Assembly (NCBI GenBank): GCA_947624555.1
Contig: CANQKW010000007.1
Location: 1 to 64,000 of the forward strand
Length of the DNA stretch: 64,000 bases
Reading direction: 5' to 3'
Source: an uncultured Clostridia bacterium
GTDB taxonomy: Bacteria; Bacillota; Clostridia; Oscillospirales; Ruminococcaceae
Part shown: positions 33,781-43,570 of the stretch, piece after piece
Layout: each line of letters opens with the position of its first letter
Position numbering within the stretch: the first letter of the stretch is position 1
The notes under the pieces: generated by a model
Seen by the model: only the letters and a program-made list of their open reading frames with translations
Databases searched by the model: none
Told to the model about the DNA's origin: nothing
Made by a program: the position numbers and the translations under genes

Positions 33781-36700
33781 TTATCTGTCGTCGTCTTCGT
33801 CGAAGTCTTCGTCCTCAAAGTCATCGTCTGACTCTTCGTCAAAGTCGTCTTCGTCAAAATCGTCGCCAAACTCTTCATCATCTTCGTCGCTGACCATTCC
33901 GAGGTCGCCGTCTTCGTCGGCTATCTCGTATCCCGCAGCGTTAAACGACGCATCATCGGACTGATAATCGCCCTCGAAACCGTTCTTGTAAGACGAATTA
34001 TCGTCGTCATCAAGGTCTTCGGTGAGATTGATTTCTTCGCCGTTATCGTCGAGTATTCTTATATCAAGTCCAAGGCCCTGAAGCTCGTTTACCATTACCT
34101 TGAATGATTCGGGCACGCCGGGTTTCGGAACGGAATCGCCCTTAACGATAGCCTCATACGTCTTTTGTCTGCCCATAAGGTCATCGGACTTGACTGTAAG
34201 GATTTCCTGAAGAGTGTAAGCTGCTCCGTATGCCTCCAGCGCCCAGACTTCCATTTCGCCGAAACGCTGTCCGCCGAACTGAGCTTTACCGCCCAACGGC
34301 TGCTGTGTTACAAGTGAGTAAGGTCCTGTCGAACGTGCGTGAATCTTATCATCAACAAGGTGATGCAGTTTAAGGTAATACATATATCCGACGGTTACGG
34401 GACCGTCGAATTTTTCGCCCGTTCTTCCGTCAATAAGCTGAGTTTTGCAATCAGACGTCCACGAGAGCTTTGTAAAGTCAAGCCCTGCGGAATCCTTGCC
34501 GATAAGCTCGTCCTTCTTGGAGCGTGCAATATCGTAAAGCTCTCTGATGTCCTGCTCGTGAGCACCGTCAAATACGGGGGTGGCGATCTTCCAGCCCAAA
34601 GCTCTTGCAACATAGCCCAGATGGACCTCGAGCACCTGTCCGATATTCATACGGGAAGGTACGCCCAACGGGTTAAGAACGATGTCGAGCGGTGTTCCGT
34701 CGGGGAGGAAAGGCATATCCTCCTGCTTTAAAATACGTGAAACGACGCCCTTGTTTCCGTGACGTCCTGCCATTTTATCGCCGACAGATATTTTTCTCTT
34801 CTGGGCGATATATACACGAACCTTTTCGTTTACTCCGGGCGACAAATCGTCGCAATTTTCACGGTTGAACACCTTAACGTCAACTACTATGCCGCTTTCT
34901 CCGTGAGCAACTCTCAGAGAATTATCACGGACTTCTCTTGCCTTTTCGCCGAATATTGCACGAAGGAGCTTTTCTTCGGCGGTAAGCTCTGTTTCGCCTT
35001 TCGGGGAAACCTTTCCGACAAGAATATCTCCCGAATGAACCTCTGCGCCTATTCTTACTATGCCTCTGTCGTCGAGGTCTTTGAGCACTTCATCGGAGAG
35101 GTTGGGAATATCACGGGTTATCTCTTCGGGACCCAACTTGGTTTCACGGCATTCAAGCTCATATTCTTCTATATGAATTGAGGTATATACGTCGTTATAG
35201 ACGAGTTTTTCGTTTATCAGAACGGCGTCCTCGTAATTGTAGCCTTCCCATGTCATAAAGCCGATGAGGGCGTTCTTTCCCAATGCGATTTCACCGAATT
35301 TTGTAGCAGGTCCGTCGGCAATAACATCGCCTGCCTTGACTTCGTCGCCCTTGCTTACTATCGGGCGCTGATTTACGCAGTTGCCCTGGTTGGAACGCTT
35401 GAACTTGATGAGCCGGTAACAATGCTCTCTGCCCTCGCTGTCGGTGATAACTATTCTGTCGGCGGAAACGTCGGTTACTGTTCCGTCTTCCTTTGCGCAG
35501 ACAACTACTCCCGAATCAACTGCTGCCTTGTATTCCATACCCGTGCCGACAATGGGGTTTTCGGTAACCATAAGCGGAACTGCCTGGCGCTGCATATTTG
35601 CACCCATAAGCGCACGGTTAGCGTCATCGTTTTCGAGGAACGGGATCATTGCGGTCGCAACGGATACCACCATTTTAGGCGATACGTCCATAAAATCGAC
35701 CTTTTCACGCTCAATTTCAAGGATAGCGTCACGGCAGCGTGCGTTGACTCTGGGGCGTGCAAAACAGCCGTTTTCGTCAAGCGGTTCGTTCGCCTGGGCA
35801 ACGACAAAGTTATCCTCCACGTCGGCGGTCATATATACGACCTCGTCGAGTACTTTTCCCGTTTCTTTATCGACCTTGCGGTAAGGAGCCTCGATAAAGC
35901 CGTAAACGTTTATCTTTGCAAATGTCGCAAGATAGGAGATAAGTCCGATATTAGGACCTTCGGGGGTTTCTATCGGGCACATTCTTCCGTAGTGAGAGTA
36001 GTGTACGTCACGAACCTCAAATCCTGCTCTGTCACGTGAAAGTCCGCCCGGACCCAACGAAGAAAGACGGCGCTTATGAGTAAGCTCTGCAAGAGGATTG
36101 TTCTGATCCATAAACTGCGACAAGGGCGAAGAGCCGAAAAACTCCTTCATTGCCGCAATAACCTGTCTTGCATTGATAAGCGACGCAGGCGAAACCTTTT
36201 CGGTGTCGTTTGCCTGAAGTCCCATTCTCTCGCGGATAGTACGCTCCATTCTCGTAAAGCCTATTCTGAACTGGTTCTGGAGCAGCTCGCCCACGCAGCG
36301 TATTCTTCTGTTTCCCAAGTGGTCAATATCGTCGATTTCGCCCACGCCCTCGTTGAGGTTGATGAAATAGCTTACAGAGGCGAAAATATCTTCAAGTGTG
36401 ATGTGTTTGGGGATAAGCTCTTCGGCTCTTGCGGCGATAAGCTCTTTGAGCTTTTCCTCGTCGCCGTCAGCCTCTTCGAGAATTTCGGAAAGGACGATAA
36501 AGGAAACCTGCTCGTTTATACCGAGAGATTCAACGTCCATATCGCCCGTGTAAAGGTGAATATCGACCATTCCGTTGCCGACAATTCTCATTGTGCCTTC
36601 GCCCTCAGGCTTGTAGACATCAACGGAAATAACGCCCGCATTCTGTATCTCAAGAGCCTTTTCACGTGTGATTATTTCGCCCTCGGCAGCGAGAAGTTCT

Positions 36701-37608
36701 CCCGTAAAAGGCGCAGAAATATTCTCCGCAGCTTTCTTGCCGTAAATTCTTGAAGAAATTCCCAGTTTTTTGTTGTATTTATAACGTCCGAAACGGGACA
36801 GATCATATCTCTTTGCGTCAAAGAACAAATTGTCAAGGGTGGTTCTTGCGGACTCTACCGTAGCAGGCTCGCCCGGACGCAGCTTTTTGTAAACCTCAAG
36901 CAGCGCCTCTTCCTCGTTTTTGGTATTGTCCTTGCCGTTTTCGATCGCAACGGTAATTCTCGGGTCGTTTCCGAACTTATCGGTCAGGTCGCTGTCGCCC
37001 GAAATGCCTATTGCACGCAAAAAAGTCGTGCAGGGGAATTTTCTGTTCTTATCAATACGAACATAGAACACATCGTTGGAGTCCATTTCAAGCTCCAGCC
37101 ACGCACCTCTGTTCGGGATAACGGTCGCTTTGAACAGCTTTTTTCCGGTTTTATCATAATCAAAACCGTAGTATACGCCCGGAGAACGAACAAGCTGAGA
37201 TACAACGACACGCTCTGAACCGTTGATTACAAAGGTTCCGCTGTCGGTCATAAGCGGCAGGTCGCCCATATAAATCTCGTTGTCCATAAGCTCGCCGGTT
37301 TCTTTGTTCAGCAGACGGGCGGTCACTCGCAGCGGCGCAGCATAAGTAGCGTCACGTTCCTTGCACTCTTCGATAGAGTACTTCGTATTCTCGTCAAGGC
37401 GGTAGTCTACAAACGAAAGCTCGAACTTTCCGTTTGAGTCCACGATCGGAGAAACGTCCTTAAAGACCTCTTTAATGCCGTCTGACAAGAACCACTCGTA
37501 CGAGTCTTTCTGTATACCGATAAGATTCGGCATATCAATTACTTCGTTGATTTTTGAAAAACTCTGTCTTGTGGTTTTTCCCAACTTGAGGGGCTTTGTG
37601 TTTACCAT
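33781..37608 (-). CDS. rpoB: RNA polymerase subunit beta, with a long acidic tail
   Basis: The beta subunit has 1275 residues from the ATG at 37608, which follows AGGAGG. An in-frame extension to 37755 would overlap the promoter and is rejected. The rifampicin region reads [22 protein letters not shown] and then [16 protein letters not shown], the sensitive form. After the usual C-terminus ([16 protein letters not shown]) comes about 78 extra residues; 27 of the last 36 are Asp or Glu. The tail is in frame, with no sign of a frameshift. It precedes rpoC. No rplJ-rplL genes lie upstream, unusual for this locus. Confidence 0.98.
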   Translation of the reverse strand: MVNTKPLKLGKTTRQSFSKINEVIDMPNLIGIQKDSYEWFLSDGIKEVFKDVSPIVDSNGKFELSFVDYRLDENTKYSIEECKERDATYAAPLRVTARLLNKETGELMDNEIYMGDLPLMTDSGTFVINGSERVVVSQLVRSPGVYYGFDYDKTGKKLFKATVIPNRGAWLELEMDSNDVFYVRIDKNRKFPCTTFLRAIGISGDSDLTDKFGNDPRITVAIENGKDNTKNEEEALLEVYKKLRPGEPATVESARTTLDNLFFDAKRYDLSRFGRYKYNKKLGISSRIYGKKAAENISAPFTGELLAAEGEIITREKALEIQNAGVISVDVYKPEGEGTMRIVGNGMVDIHLYTGDMDVESLGINEQVSFIVLSEILEEADGDEEKLKELIAARAEELIPKHITLEDIFASVSYFINLNEGVGEIDDIDHLGNRRIRCVGELLQNQFRIGFTRMERTIRERMGLQANDTEKVSPASLINARQVIAAMKEFFGSSPLSQFMDQNNPLAELTHKRRLSSLGPGGLSRDRAGFEVRDVHYSHYGRMCPIETPEGPNIGLISYLATFAKINVYGFIEAPYRKVDKETGKVLDEVVYMTADVEDNFVVAQANEPLDENGCFARPRVNARCRDAILEIEREKVDFMDVSPKMVVSVATAMIPFLENDDANRALMGANMQRQAVPLMVTENPIVGTGMEYKAAVDSGVVVCAKEDGTVTDVSADRIVITDSEGREHCYRLIKFKRSNQGNCVNQRPIVSKGDEVKAGDVIADGPATKFGEIALGKNALIGFMTWEGYNYEDAVLINEKLVYNDVYTSIHIEEYELECRETKLGPEEITRDIPNLSDEVLKDLDDRGIVRIGAEVHSGDILVGKVSPKGETELTAEEKLLRAIFGEKAREVRDNSLRVAHGESGIVVDVKVFNRENCDDLSPGVNEKVRVYIAQKRKISVGDKMAGRHGNKGVVSRILKQEDMPFLPDGTPLDIVLNPLGVPSRMNIGQVLEVHLGYVARALGWKIATPVFDGAHEQDIRELYDIARSKKDELIGKDSAGLDFTKLSWTSDCKTQLIDGRTGEKFDGPVTVGYMYYLKLHHLVDDKIHARSTGPYSLVTQQPLGGKAQFGGQRFGEMEVWALEAYGAAYTLQEILTVKSDDLMGRQKTYEAIVKGDSVPKPGVPESFKVMVNELQGLGLDIRILDDNGEEINLTEDLDDDDNSSYKNGFEGDYQSDDASFNAAGYEIADEDGDLGMVSDEDDEEFGDDFDEDDFDEESDDDFEDEDFDEDDDR

Positions 37609-37638
37609 CGGCTTTTTTCCTCCTGCTTTTGCTCGTTT

Positions 37639-37687
37639 GACCGCTAACCAAAACCTTTCAGCGCACTTTTCCCGTCGGTTGGCGGTC
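37639..37687 (-). promoter_or_regulatory. Hairpin in the rpoB leader
   Basis: In the roughly 110-base leader GACCGCCAACC pairs with GGTTAGCGGTC (37677-37687 and 37639-37649 on the plus strand), with one mismatch, around a purine-rich loop. It could be a regulatory structure for rpoBC. No known family is recognised. Confidence 0.4.
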
Positions 37688-37726
37688 TGTATTCCGGAAT
37701 AACTATCCATTATGATACATTTTAAT

Positions 37727-37755
37727 ATTTTACCACAATTCACACAATTTGTCAA
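37727..37755 (-). promoter_or_regulatory. rpoB promoter
   Basis: Minus-strand TTGACA (37750-37755), 17-base spacer, TAAAAT (37727-37732), about 120 bases ahead of the rpoB start. Confidence 0.8.
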
Positions 37756-37811
37756 GTGCTTTTATGAAATTTTTTCTATTTTAAGTACGTTTATGAGAGT
37801 TTGCTTTTCGG

Positions 37812-37840
37812 TTGACAAATATATATCGGTATGGTATAAT
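37812..37840 (+). promoter_or_regulatory. Promoter of the ABC-2 transporter operon
   Basis: Perfect TTGACA (37812-37817), 17-base spacer, perfect TATAAT (37835-37840), diverging from the rpoB promoter. Confidence 0.85.
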
Positions 37841-37902
37841 GAATTCGATGCGTTTATTTTACATTTATGTCCGCATATTACAACTGTGAAAGGAATGAAA
37901 AT

Positions 37903-38805
37903 ATGTCTGTTACTGTAAACAATATTGTCAAAAAATACGGCGAATATTCAGCGGTAAACGGTCTTTCTTTCGAGCTTAAAGAGCCGGGGGTGTTTGCTCT
38001 TCTGGGAACAAACGGAGCAGGAAAAACAACTTCTATACGGATTATTCTCGGTATGCTTGCAGCAGACAAGGGAGAAGTGCTCTGGGACGGAAAACCTTTC
38101 TTTGCGTGCGACAAGCCGATAGGCTATCTTGCCGAAGAACGGGGACTATATCCGAAATACAAGGTCATAGACCAGCTCATATACTTTATGACGCTGAAAG
38201 GTATGAAAAAAGAGGCCGCCAAAAAGGCAATCGACTACTGGTTTGACCGGCTTGACGTCAACGACTACAAAAACAAGAACGCCGAACAGCTCTCAAAGGG
38301 AAATCAGCAGAAAATCCAGCTTATTGCGGCGCTTGCTGCAAATCCCGAACTTATCATTCTCGACGAGCCGCTTTCGGGTCTTGACCCCGTAAACGCAGAG
38401 CTTTTCAAGAGCGTTATACGAGAAGAAATCAAGAACAACAAGTTTATTATAATGTCCTCGCATCAGATGAACACGATAGAGGAATTTTGCCGCGATATTG
38501 TTATCCTCAATAAAGGCAAAACGGTCCTGCAAGGCAATCTGAACGAGATAAAAAAGGGCTACGGAAGAGTAAAACTGACGGTAAAGGCAGAGGGCAGCAT
38601 CATAGAATTGGCGCAGCAGTGCGGTCTGACTGTTACGGAGGAAACGCCGAACGGCTGTTCGTTCAACGTTCAGAGCGAAGAACAGGCGCACAGGCTTTTG
38701 AATATGATAATCACGGGCAATATACCGCTGATAAAATATGAGCTGCGAGAACCTAATCTGAATGAGATATTCATTGAAAAGGCAGGTGCAAATAATGAGA
38801 ACTAA
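37903..38805 (+). CDS. ABC transporter ATP-binding protein, NatA-like
   Basis: The 300-residue nucleotide-binding subunit has Walker A LLGTNGAGKTTS (about 33-44), the ABC signature LSKGNQQK, Walker B PELIILDEPLSGLDP, and the H-loop SSHQM. After the ATPase core it has a C-terminal extension of about 80 residues. It resembles NatA/YhaQ-type subunits that pair with ABC-2 permeases. Start at ATG 37903 after GAAAGGAATG. It overlaps the permease gene by 11 bases. The exported substrate is unknown. Confidence 0.92.
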   Translation: MSVTVNNIVKKYGEYSAVNGLSFELKEPGVFALLGTNGAGKTTSIRIILGMLAADKGEVLWDGKPFFACDKPIGYLAEERGLYPKYKVIDQLIYFMTLKGMKKEAAKKAIDYWFDRLDVNDYKNKNAEQLSKGNQQKIQLIAALAANPELIILDEPLSGLDPVNAELFKSVIREEIKNNKFIIMSSHQMNTIEEFCRDIVILNKGKTVLQGNLNEIKKGYGRVKLTVKAEGSIIELAQQCGLTVTEETPNGCSFNVQSEEQAHRLLNMIITGNIPLIKYELREPNLNEIFIEKAGANNEN

Positions 38806-40213
38806 AGGCTGGCAAAAAGTTTTTTCTTTCACTCTGAGGCAGTATATCAAAACTAAATCCTTTATAATCGGTACTGTTGTGGTTTGTATCATAAACGCTG
38901 CGCTGTTTGCTCTGGCGAATATTCTTCCTGCGGCGGCTATGAGCGACGGCAATGACGTGCCTTCGGACTATACTTTGAGCTTTGAAAAGGTTTATATAAT
39001 CGACGAAACAGGTCTGATTTCCGATGAAGATATTTCGGCTCTTGCGGCAAGCGGAATTCCCACCGAACGTTCGGGCAAGTCCTCGGACGAGGCTGTCGCA
39101 GAGGTCGCTAAAGCCGAAAACGAGCAGGCTGTCGTTGTTTTCTCGGCAAATAAAAACGCAGACGGAGAAATTTCCTCGCTTAACGCAAAAACCTTTTACT
39201 CAAAAGCGGGAAAAGACGGCTCTGCGGCTCTCTCGTCGATAATGGCGGAGGTTTTGAATATCGCTAATGTAAAAAGCGCAGGTATTTCTCCCGAAGATTA
39301 CGCAAAAACGCAAATTCCCATTACCACAAAGGCAGTGGAGGCAGGCGAGGCAGAGCTTAATTCCTATGCAAGCTTTTTTCAATATTTCATTCCGATGCTG
39401 ATTTCGGGTGTGCTGTTTTTGCTGATTTTCGCTTACGGAAGTACGATAGCTCAATCTATTGCAATTGAAAAAACAAGCCGTGTTATGGAACTTCTCCTCA
39501 CAAGCATAAGACCGCTTGCGGTTGTTATCGGCAAGGTACTTGCAATGGGAGTTGTCAGTTTCGGTCAATTTCTGCTGATAATTATTGTCGGTGCTGTCAC
39601 GGGCGCTGTTACTGCTCCGTTCGGAATTATAGGTCAGATCGCTCCGCTTTTGTCCGACCCGAATTCGCTCATATCGGGTATGCCCGAAAGCGCCGCACAA
39701 GTCGGCATTGACCTTGACAAATTTGACCTTGCGCAGGCGATAAACGACATCACGGCAAAGATTACCCCCGTAAACGTAATTCTGATGATAGCTGTGTTCC
39801 TGATAGGTTTTGTATTCTTTTCTCTTCTGGCGTCACTGTTCGGGGCGTCCGTTTCAAGAATAGAAGATTTGCAGTCGGCTTTGCAGCCTTACTCTTTGAT
39901 AGGAGTGGCAGGATTTTTACTTGCATATTATCCGATTATTTTCAATATAGACTCACTTGAGGCAGGAAGTGCAAAAGCTAACGGCGTTCAGATATTCTCG
40001 TACTATTTTCCCATAAGCAGCCCGTTTTCGCTGCCAAGCGCAATTATTCTGGGGCAGCTTGATATGGCGCAGTCGTTTATTGCAGTGATAGTACTTGCCG
40101 TATTTACGGTGCTGACAGCAATGCTGGTAAGTAAAATTTACGAAACGATAATCCTTCATAACGGCAGTCCGCTGAAATTTAAGGATATGCTTAAAATTGC
40201 GAAAAATAATTAA
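38795..40213 (+). CDS. ABC-2 permease, NatB/YhaP-like
   Basis: The 472-residue membrane partner has one N-terminal helix (about 20-45), a large extracellular domain of about 130 residues, and then five or six helices (about 180-460). The QSIAIEKTSRVMELLLTSIRPLAVVIGKVLA segment (a stretch after the second helix) is characteristic of NatB-type ABC-2 exporters. The ATG at 38795 lies within the end of the ATPase gene after AAGGCAGG. A Na+ export or stress role is typical of relatives but is not shown here. Confidence 0.9.
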   Translation: MRTKGWQKVFSFTLRQYIKTKSFIIGTVVVCIINAALFALANILPAAAMSDGNDVPSDYTLSFEKVYIIDETGLISDEDISALAASGIPTERSGKSSDEAVAEVAKAENEQAVVVFSANKNADGEISSLNAKTFYSKAGKDGSAALSSIMAEVLNIANVKSAGISPEDYAKTQIPITTKAVEAGEAELNSYASFFQYFIPMLISGVLFLLIFAYGSTIAQSIAIEKTSRVMELLLTSIRPLAVVIGKVLAMGVVSFGQFLLIIIVGAVTGAVTAPFGIIGQIAPLLSDPNSLISGMPESAAQVGIDLDKFDLAQAINDITAKITPVNVILMIAVFLIGFVFFSLLASLFGASVSRIEDLQSALQPYSLIGVAGFLLAYYPIIFNIDSLEAGSAKANGVQIFSYYFPISSPFSLPSAIILGQLDMAQSFIAVIVLAVFTVLTAMLVSKIYETIILHNGSPLKFKDMLKIAKNN

Positions 40214-40224
40214 AATCTGCTCAT

Positions 40225-40267
40225 ATAAGCCGACGGAAAAGAAGATTTTCTATCGGCTTATGTTTTT
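40225..40267 (+). terminator. Terminator after the ABC-2 operon
   Basis: ATAAGCCGA (40225-40233) pairs with TCGGCTTAT (40253-40261), with an inner GAAAA/TTTTC pairing, followed by G and five T. Confidence 0.8.
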
Positions 40268-40287
40268 CACGGATACAAAAAACGCTA

Positions 40288-40316
40288 TTGACACGGAACG
40301 AAAAAAATAGTATAAT
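40288..40316 (+). promoter_or_regulatory. Promoter of the GGDEF gene
   Basis: TTGACA (40288-40293), 17-base spacer, TATAAT (40311-40316). The leader starts with an AAGGTG/CACCTT hairpin (about 40319-40332) and is about 75 bases long. Confidence 0.85.
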
Positions 40317-40395
40317 ATAAGGTGAGCACCTTGAAACCCCTTATGAAGAGTTGCGTGAGAATGTAAGATATATTTTCACAGATTAAGAGGATATT

Positions 40396-42135
40396 ATGAA
40401 AAAATATTACAGCGGAGTTTTTACTGTTACAAGGCATTTGTTCATAAAGCTCGCAGATGAAGGATTTTTAAAATTTACGGGACTTGATATGAACGAGTCT
40501 GTCAAAAAGGTTTTCACGAACGAGAGCTTGTCCGTCATAGAAAACGCTTTTAAATGTGCGTCAAGCGGAGATTATTCCGTTATTCTGGATTTGCGGCGAA
40601 ACGACGGCATATACTGTGCTTTTCTCGCAACTTTTCACCTGTTTGACGAGGACGAGGAAAAATTGCTGGAAATAAGTGTAAACGACCTGTCGGAGCTGAG
40701 AGAGTCAAGAAACGAGCTTAAAGCGTACAGGCGCACCGCTGAAACCTATCTTGATATTATCGGTGCTGTTCTTATCGACTATGAGCGCAGTACAGATGTG
40801 CTGGAAATATTTTATATTAACGATTCACGCAAACGCTCAATATTCAAGGGTACTCTTTCGGGTTGGAAAAACGAACTTTTGAAGAAAAATATCCCCGAAG
40901 AAAGCGCCCAAGAGTTTAAAATGTTGTGCGGCGACCTTGCATCTGCAAAGAAAAATTTCCGCCACAGCATTGTGATAAACGGGCTGTTAAGTCCCTTGGA
41001 CTGCGAACAGTGCACTTTTTCCTGCCGGTACCTTAACGGCGAGGACGGAAATGAAGAGGTAGCAGGCTGCATTGATATTGGCGGAGATAAGATGCAAAAG
41101 CTTGTCATTGACCCCGTAAACGATAAGGACGCATTTCTCAATATGCTGAATAAGCGCGCCGTTATCGAACAGGCAAACAGGATAATTGCCGACCAAAGCG
41201 TAAAATGCAGCTTTTTTGTACTGCTCGATCTGGATAATTTCAAGACCGTTAATGACGTTCACGGACATATTGTCGGAGATGAAGTGCTCATTTCGGCGAC
41301 CAAAATAATCAACGACAATCTCAGCGGACGAGGCATTGTCGGACGTATGGGCGGAGATGAGATCCTTATAGTTACCGAAACGATCGAAAGTCAGGCGGAA
41401 CTTAGAAATATGCTGCGTTCCATAAGGACAACTATCGAATGGACCTTCAAAAACGACCCCAGAAAGCTCAATGTTACCTGCTCGATGGGTGTGAGTGCGT
41501 ATCCCGACAACGAAAAGAATTTTGATAAGCTGTATTCGCTTGCGGATAAAATGCTTTATATTGCCAAATCGAAGGGCAAAAACCGCTATGTCATTTACAC
41601 GCCGAATTTGCACGATTCACAGCTAATTCCCGAAACAACAGCTAACGGAGAAAAGAATATTTCTTTCGATAAGGTGGGAATTATGCAGCGGCTTATTGAC
41701 GATTATCTGGTTCGCCGCTCCTACAGCAACGAAATGATTTTTTCGGAAATAGGCTCGGCGTTTACGCTTGATGAAATTCTGATAATCTACGAGAATTTTA
41801 CTGCGGCATTTCAATGGACCCCCGACGGGGTGTATTCGGATATTGAAAGCATACTTCACTTCAGACCGAACAAGGCTTTTTCGGAGCTTTTCAACAGGGA
41901 TAATCTTATAATTCTCGACGGACTTTATAAGCTTGACGGAAGAAGTCCTATGGTGGAAAAATGTCTTGAAAAAAAGGGCGTAAAATCGGCGATGTTTTAC
42001 CGCATTGAAAGAGCGGGAAAGTTCAGCGGATATGTGATGTTCGCAAGGAGCACGCAGCGGCAAATGTGGTCGGAAAACGAGATTATGGCTCTTTCTATTG
42101 TGGCAAAGATTTTCGATATATCAATGCTGAATTAA
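40396..42135 (+). CDS. Soluble diguanylate cyclase-like protein with C-terminal GAF-like domain
   Basis: The 579-residue protein has no signal peptide or membrane helix. Its N-terminal 230 residues look like a sensory (PAS-like) region with a cysteine pair, CEQCTFSC. A GGDEF domain follows (about 260-405): LLDLDNFKTVNDVHGH, then RMGGDEILIV and the closing SLADKMLYIAKSKGKN. The catalytic motif is GGDEI instead of GGDEF, which keeps the catalytic Asp/Glu. No RxxD inhibitory site lies five residues upstream. The last 150 residues look like a GAF domain. It would make c-di-GMP in response to an unknown signal; no effector is nearby. Confidence 0.85.
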   Translation: MKKYYSGVFTVTRHLFIKLADEGFLKFTGLDMNESVKKVFTNESLSVIENAFKCASSGDYSVILDLRRNDGIYCAFLATFHLFDEDEEKLLEISVNDLSELRESRNELKAYRRTAETYLDIIGAVLIDYERSTDVLEIFYINDSRKRSIFKGTLSGWKNELLKKNIPEESAQEFKMLCGDLASAKKNFRHSIVINGLLSPLDCEQCTFSCRYLNGEDGNEEVAGCIDIGGDKMQKLVIDPVNDKDAFLNMLNKRAVIEQANRIIADQSVKCSFFVLLDLDNFKTVNDVHGHIVGDEVLISATKIINDNLSGRGIVGRMGGDEILIVTETIESQAELRNMLRSIRTTIEWTFKNDPRKLNVTCSMGVSAYPDNEKNFDKLYSLADKMLYIAKSKGKNRYVIYTPNLHDSQLIPETTANGEKNISFDKVGIMQRLIDDYLVRRSYSNEMIFSEIGSAFTLDEILIIYENFTAAFQWTPDGVYSDIESILHFRPNKAFSELFNRDNLIILDGLYKLDGRSPMVEKCLEKKGVKSAMFYRIERAGKFSGYVMFARSTQRQMWSENEIMALSIVAKIFDISMLN

Positions 42136-42141
42136 AGACAG

Positions 42142-42175
42142 CACCGCACAGCTATTGTTGTGCGGTGTTTTTTTT
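42142..42175 (+). terminator. Terminator after the GGDEF gene
   Basis: CACCGCACA (42142-42150) pairs with TGTGCGGTG (42159-42167), followed by eight T. It touches the 3' end of the convergent ECF gene. Confidence 0.85.
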
Positions 42176-42710
42176 ATTTATTGTCGGTTTTCTGATAGAA
42201 TGAGGACAGTTTTTCGAGCAATCTCCTCAGCGGAACAAAAAGAATAAGTGCAGCGACAAAGTTTCCCCCACAATGGATAAGGTCAAAGGGAATGCCCGAA
42301 ACCCACCTTGACGCCGCATATCCCAATCCTCCGATAAAAATATCGACAGGCATACAAAATGCGCCGAAAAGAAGTCCGAATGCTCCCGATAAAATTGCCC
42401 AAGCAAGCGGATTTTGAGATTTTCGCATAAGGATAGCCGCTGCCGCCAAAATTGCCCAAATATAAAGATAATATATATTCCAGACGCCTATCCCGAAGAG
42501 GAGTACGTCAAGGACTACATATACGTACACGCAGTACAGACTTTTCCTGCCGAATACCGCCGCATATACCATTACAAGCAGCGAAACGGGCTCAATATTC
42601 GGTAGTCCGCTCATAGCGACCTGCAAGGCAAAGGTCAGACCGCCTAAAAGCCCGAAAAGCACAATCTCCCTCAAAAGGAGTTTCTTATCAGCTTGCAAGT
42701 GTGTACTCAA
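42174..42710 (-). CDS. ECF transporter S component, probably for cobalamin
   Basis: The 178-residue membrane protein has five or six helices. It starts LREIVLFGLLGGLTFALQVAM and contains LPNIEPVSLLVMVYAAVFGRKSL, as in ECF substrate-binding subunits. The start is uncertain: TTG at 42710 or 42698, both inside the end of the upstream gene (23-base overlap at most), so translation is coupled. The cobalamin riboswitch and a transcobalamin-like neighbour argue that the substrate is vitamin B12 or a precursor. No EcfA/EcfT genes are in the window; a shared module elsewhere is assumed. Confidence 0.8.
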   Translation of the reverse strand: MSTHLQADKKLLLREIVLFGLLGGLTFALQVAMSGLPNIEPVSLLVMVYAAVFGRKSLYCVYVYVVLDVLLFGIGVWNIYYLYIWAILAAAAILMRKSQNPLAWAILSGAFGLLFGAFCMPVDIFIGGLGYAASRWVSGIPFDLIHCGGNFVAALILFVPLRRLLEKLSSFYQKTDNK

Positions 42711-43095
42711 ATCTGTAAATTCCGCCGTCGTCTACGGGGGTCGTGTCAACGCCCGTTGAGGCGTATTCATCACCTATGTAAAGCGCCCAATACGCTCCGT
42801 CCGTATCCCAGACGGCACGTTCGCCGTCAACGGTTTCCACCATCATACCGAATTCGGTTTCATCGCCCGAAATAAGACCCTCGGTTTTGAGTGCCGCACC
42901 CAGATACTCCTCATCGGTGTTGTAATTGAACGTTTTGGAGCTTTTGTCGGCGTGAACGACCGTCACGGAATAATCCTTTGCACCGGTCGTTGTCTGTGGA
43001 AGCAGGAAAAAGTAAATTCCGCAGAATATTCCTGCCGCTGCAACCAGAACGATAAGAGCAATTATTATGCCCTTTTTGCTTGTTTTCTTTTCCAT
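42688..43095 (-). CDS. Membrane-anchored DUF4430, transcobalamin-like protein
   Basis: The 135-residue protein has a Lys-rich start, one hydrophobic anchor (about 9-32, without a proper lipobox) and an extracellular domain of about 100 residues. YSVTVVHADKSSKTFNYNTDEEYLGAAL, followed by AYWALYIGDEYASTGVDTTPV and YRFEYTL at the end, is the DUF4430 pattern, related to the C-terminal domain of animal transcobalamin and intrinsic factor. It is the first gene after a cobalamin riboswitch and overlaps an ECF S component, so it probably captures B12 at the cell surface. The binding role is inferred. Confidence 0.82.
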   Translation of the reverse strand: MEKKTSKKGIIIALIVLVAAAGIFCGIYFFLLPQTTTGAKDYSVTVVHADKSSKTFNYNTDEEYLGAALKTEGLISGDETEFGMMVETVDGERAVWDTDGAYWALYIGDEYASTGVDTTPVDDGGIYRFEYTLAS

Positions 43096-43122
43096 ATTTT
43101 TTCTCCTTTTTTGTGTAAAATA

Positions 43123-43163
43123 AAACGCCGCAGCAGTTCAATAAGAACGCTGCGGCCGTTTTT
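43123..43163 (-). terminator. Terminator of the cobalamin riboswitch
   Basis: GCCGCAGC (43127-43134) pairs with GCTGCGGC (43149-43156), with inner GTTC/GAAC pairs and flanking AAAACG/CGTTTT. On the minus strand TTTTATTTT follows. It lies between the aptamer and the DUF4430 gene. Confidence 0.8.
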
Positions 43164-43164
43164 T

Positions 43165-43435
43165 CGCAACAGTAACCCGACGGGTTCTGTAAATCGCAAA
43201 ACTCGTCAAAAAACGTTTCGTAGGTCTTCCGACTTGCGCATTGCGGAAAATTCAGCCTTCCCGATCGCTCAGTGACTAATTTTCATTCCGAAAAATCTTC
43301 GGGAATTTTCCTTGACAGCCTGCAAAAAGCTTTGGCGCTTACGGCGGCGGTACCGTCCGTGAATTTCACACGGTTCTCTTGTTAAGCATAAACGGTTCCT
43401 CGCCGCCTATGCCGCGAAACGATGTAATATAAATA
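43165..43435 (-). promoter_or_regulatory. Cobalamin (B12) riboswitch
   Basis: Read on the minus strand, the conserved elements appear in order: a GAACCGTGTGAAATTCACGG block (about 43365-43385) followed by ACGGTACCGCCGCCGTAAGC, then AGTCACTGAG (about 43268-43280), CGGGAAGGC, and AAGTCGGAAGACCTACG (about 43218-43236), the class hallmark 'AGxC-x-GGA-GACCTxC'. A promoter precedes it and a terminator follows it, so B12 would stop transcription of the DUF4430/ECF operon. The family match is strong. Exact ends need a covariance model. Confidence 0.88.
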
Positions 43436-43445
43436 ATTTATGTTT

Positions 43446-43474
43446 ATTATACCATGTACAAAAGAATTTGTCAA
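43446..43474 (-). promoter_or_regulatory. Promoter of the cobalamin-uptake operon
   Basis: Minus-strand TTGACA (43469-43474), 17-base spacer, TATAAT (43446-43451), just ahead of the riboswitch. Confidence 0.85.
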
Positions 43475-43570
43475 CCATTCGGCGGTAAAATATATCGGAG
43501 ATTTTTGTTGTCATCTTGTACAAAAATAATTGGTTTTTTCGGAATAATGCACATAATTTGCGCTAACCCC

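Noticed and set aside
32106-36753. Several long reading frames on the plus strand opposite rpoC and rpoB (for example 32106-32759, 35422-36039, 36076-36753)
   Set aside because: They mirror strongly conserved coding sequence, have no ribosome sites or family motifs, and arise from the codon usage of rpoB/rpoC.
37609-37755. N-terminal extension of RpoB by 49 residues
   Set aside because: The extra frame overlaps the -10 region and leader hairpin, contains no RpoB homology, and a proper ribosome site precedes the ATG at 37608.
40317-40395. c-di-GMP riboswitch ahead of the GGDEF gene
   Set aside because: The leader has only a short hairpin and none of the conserved class I or II motifs.
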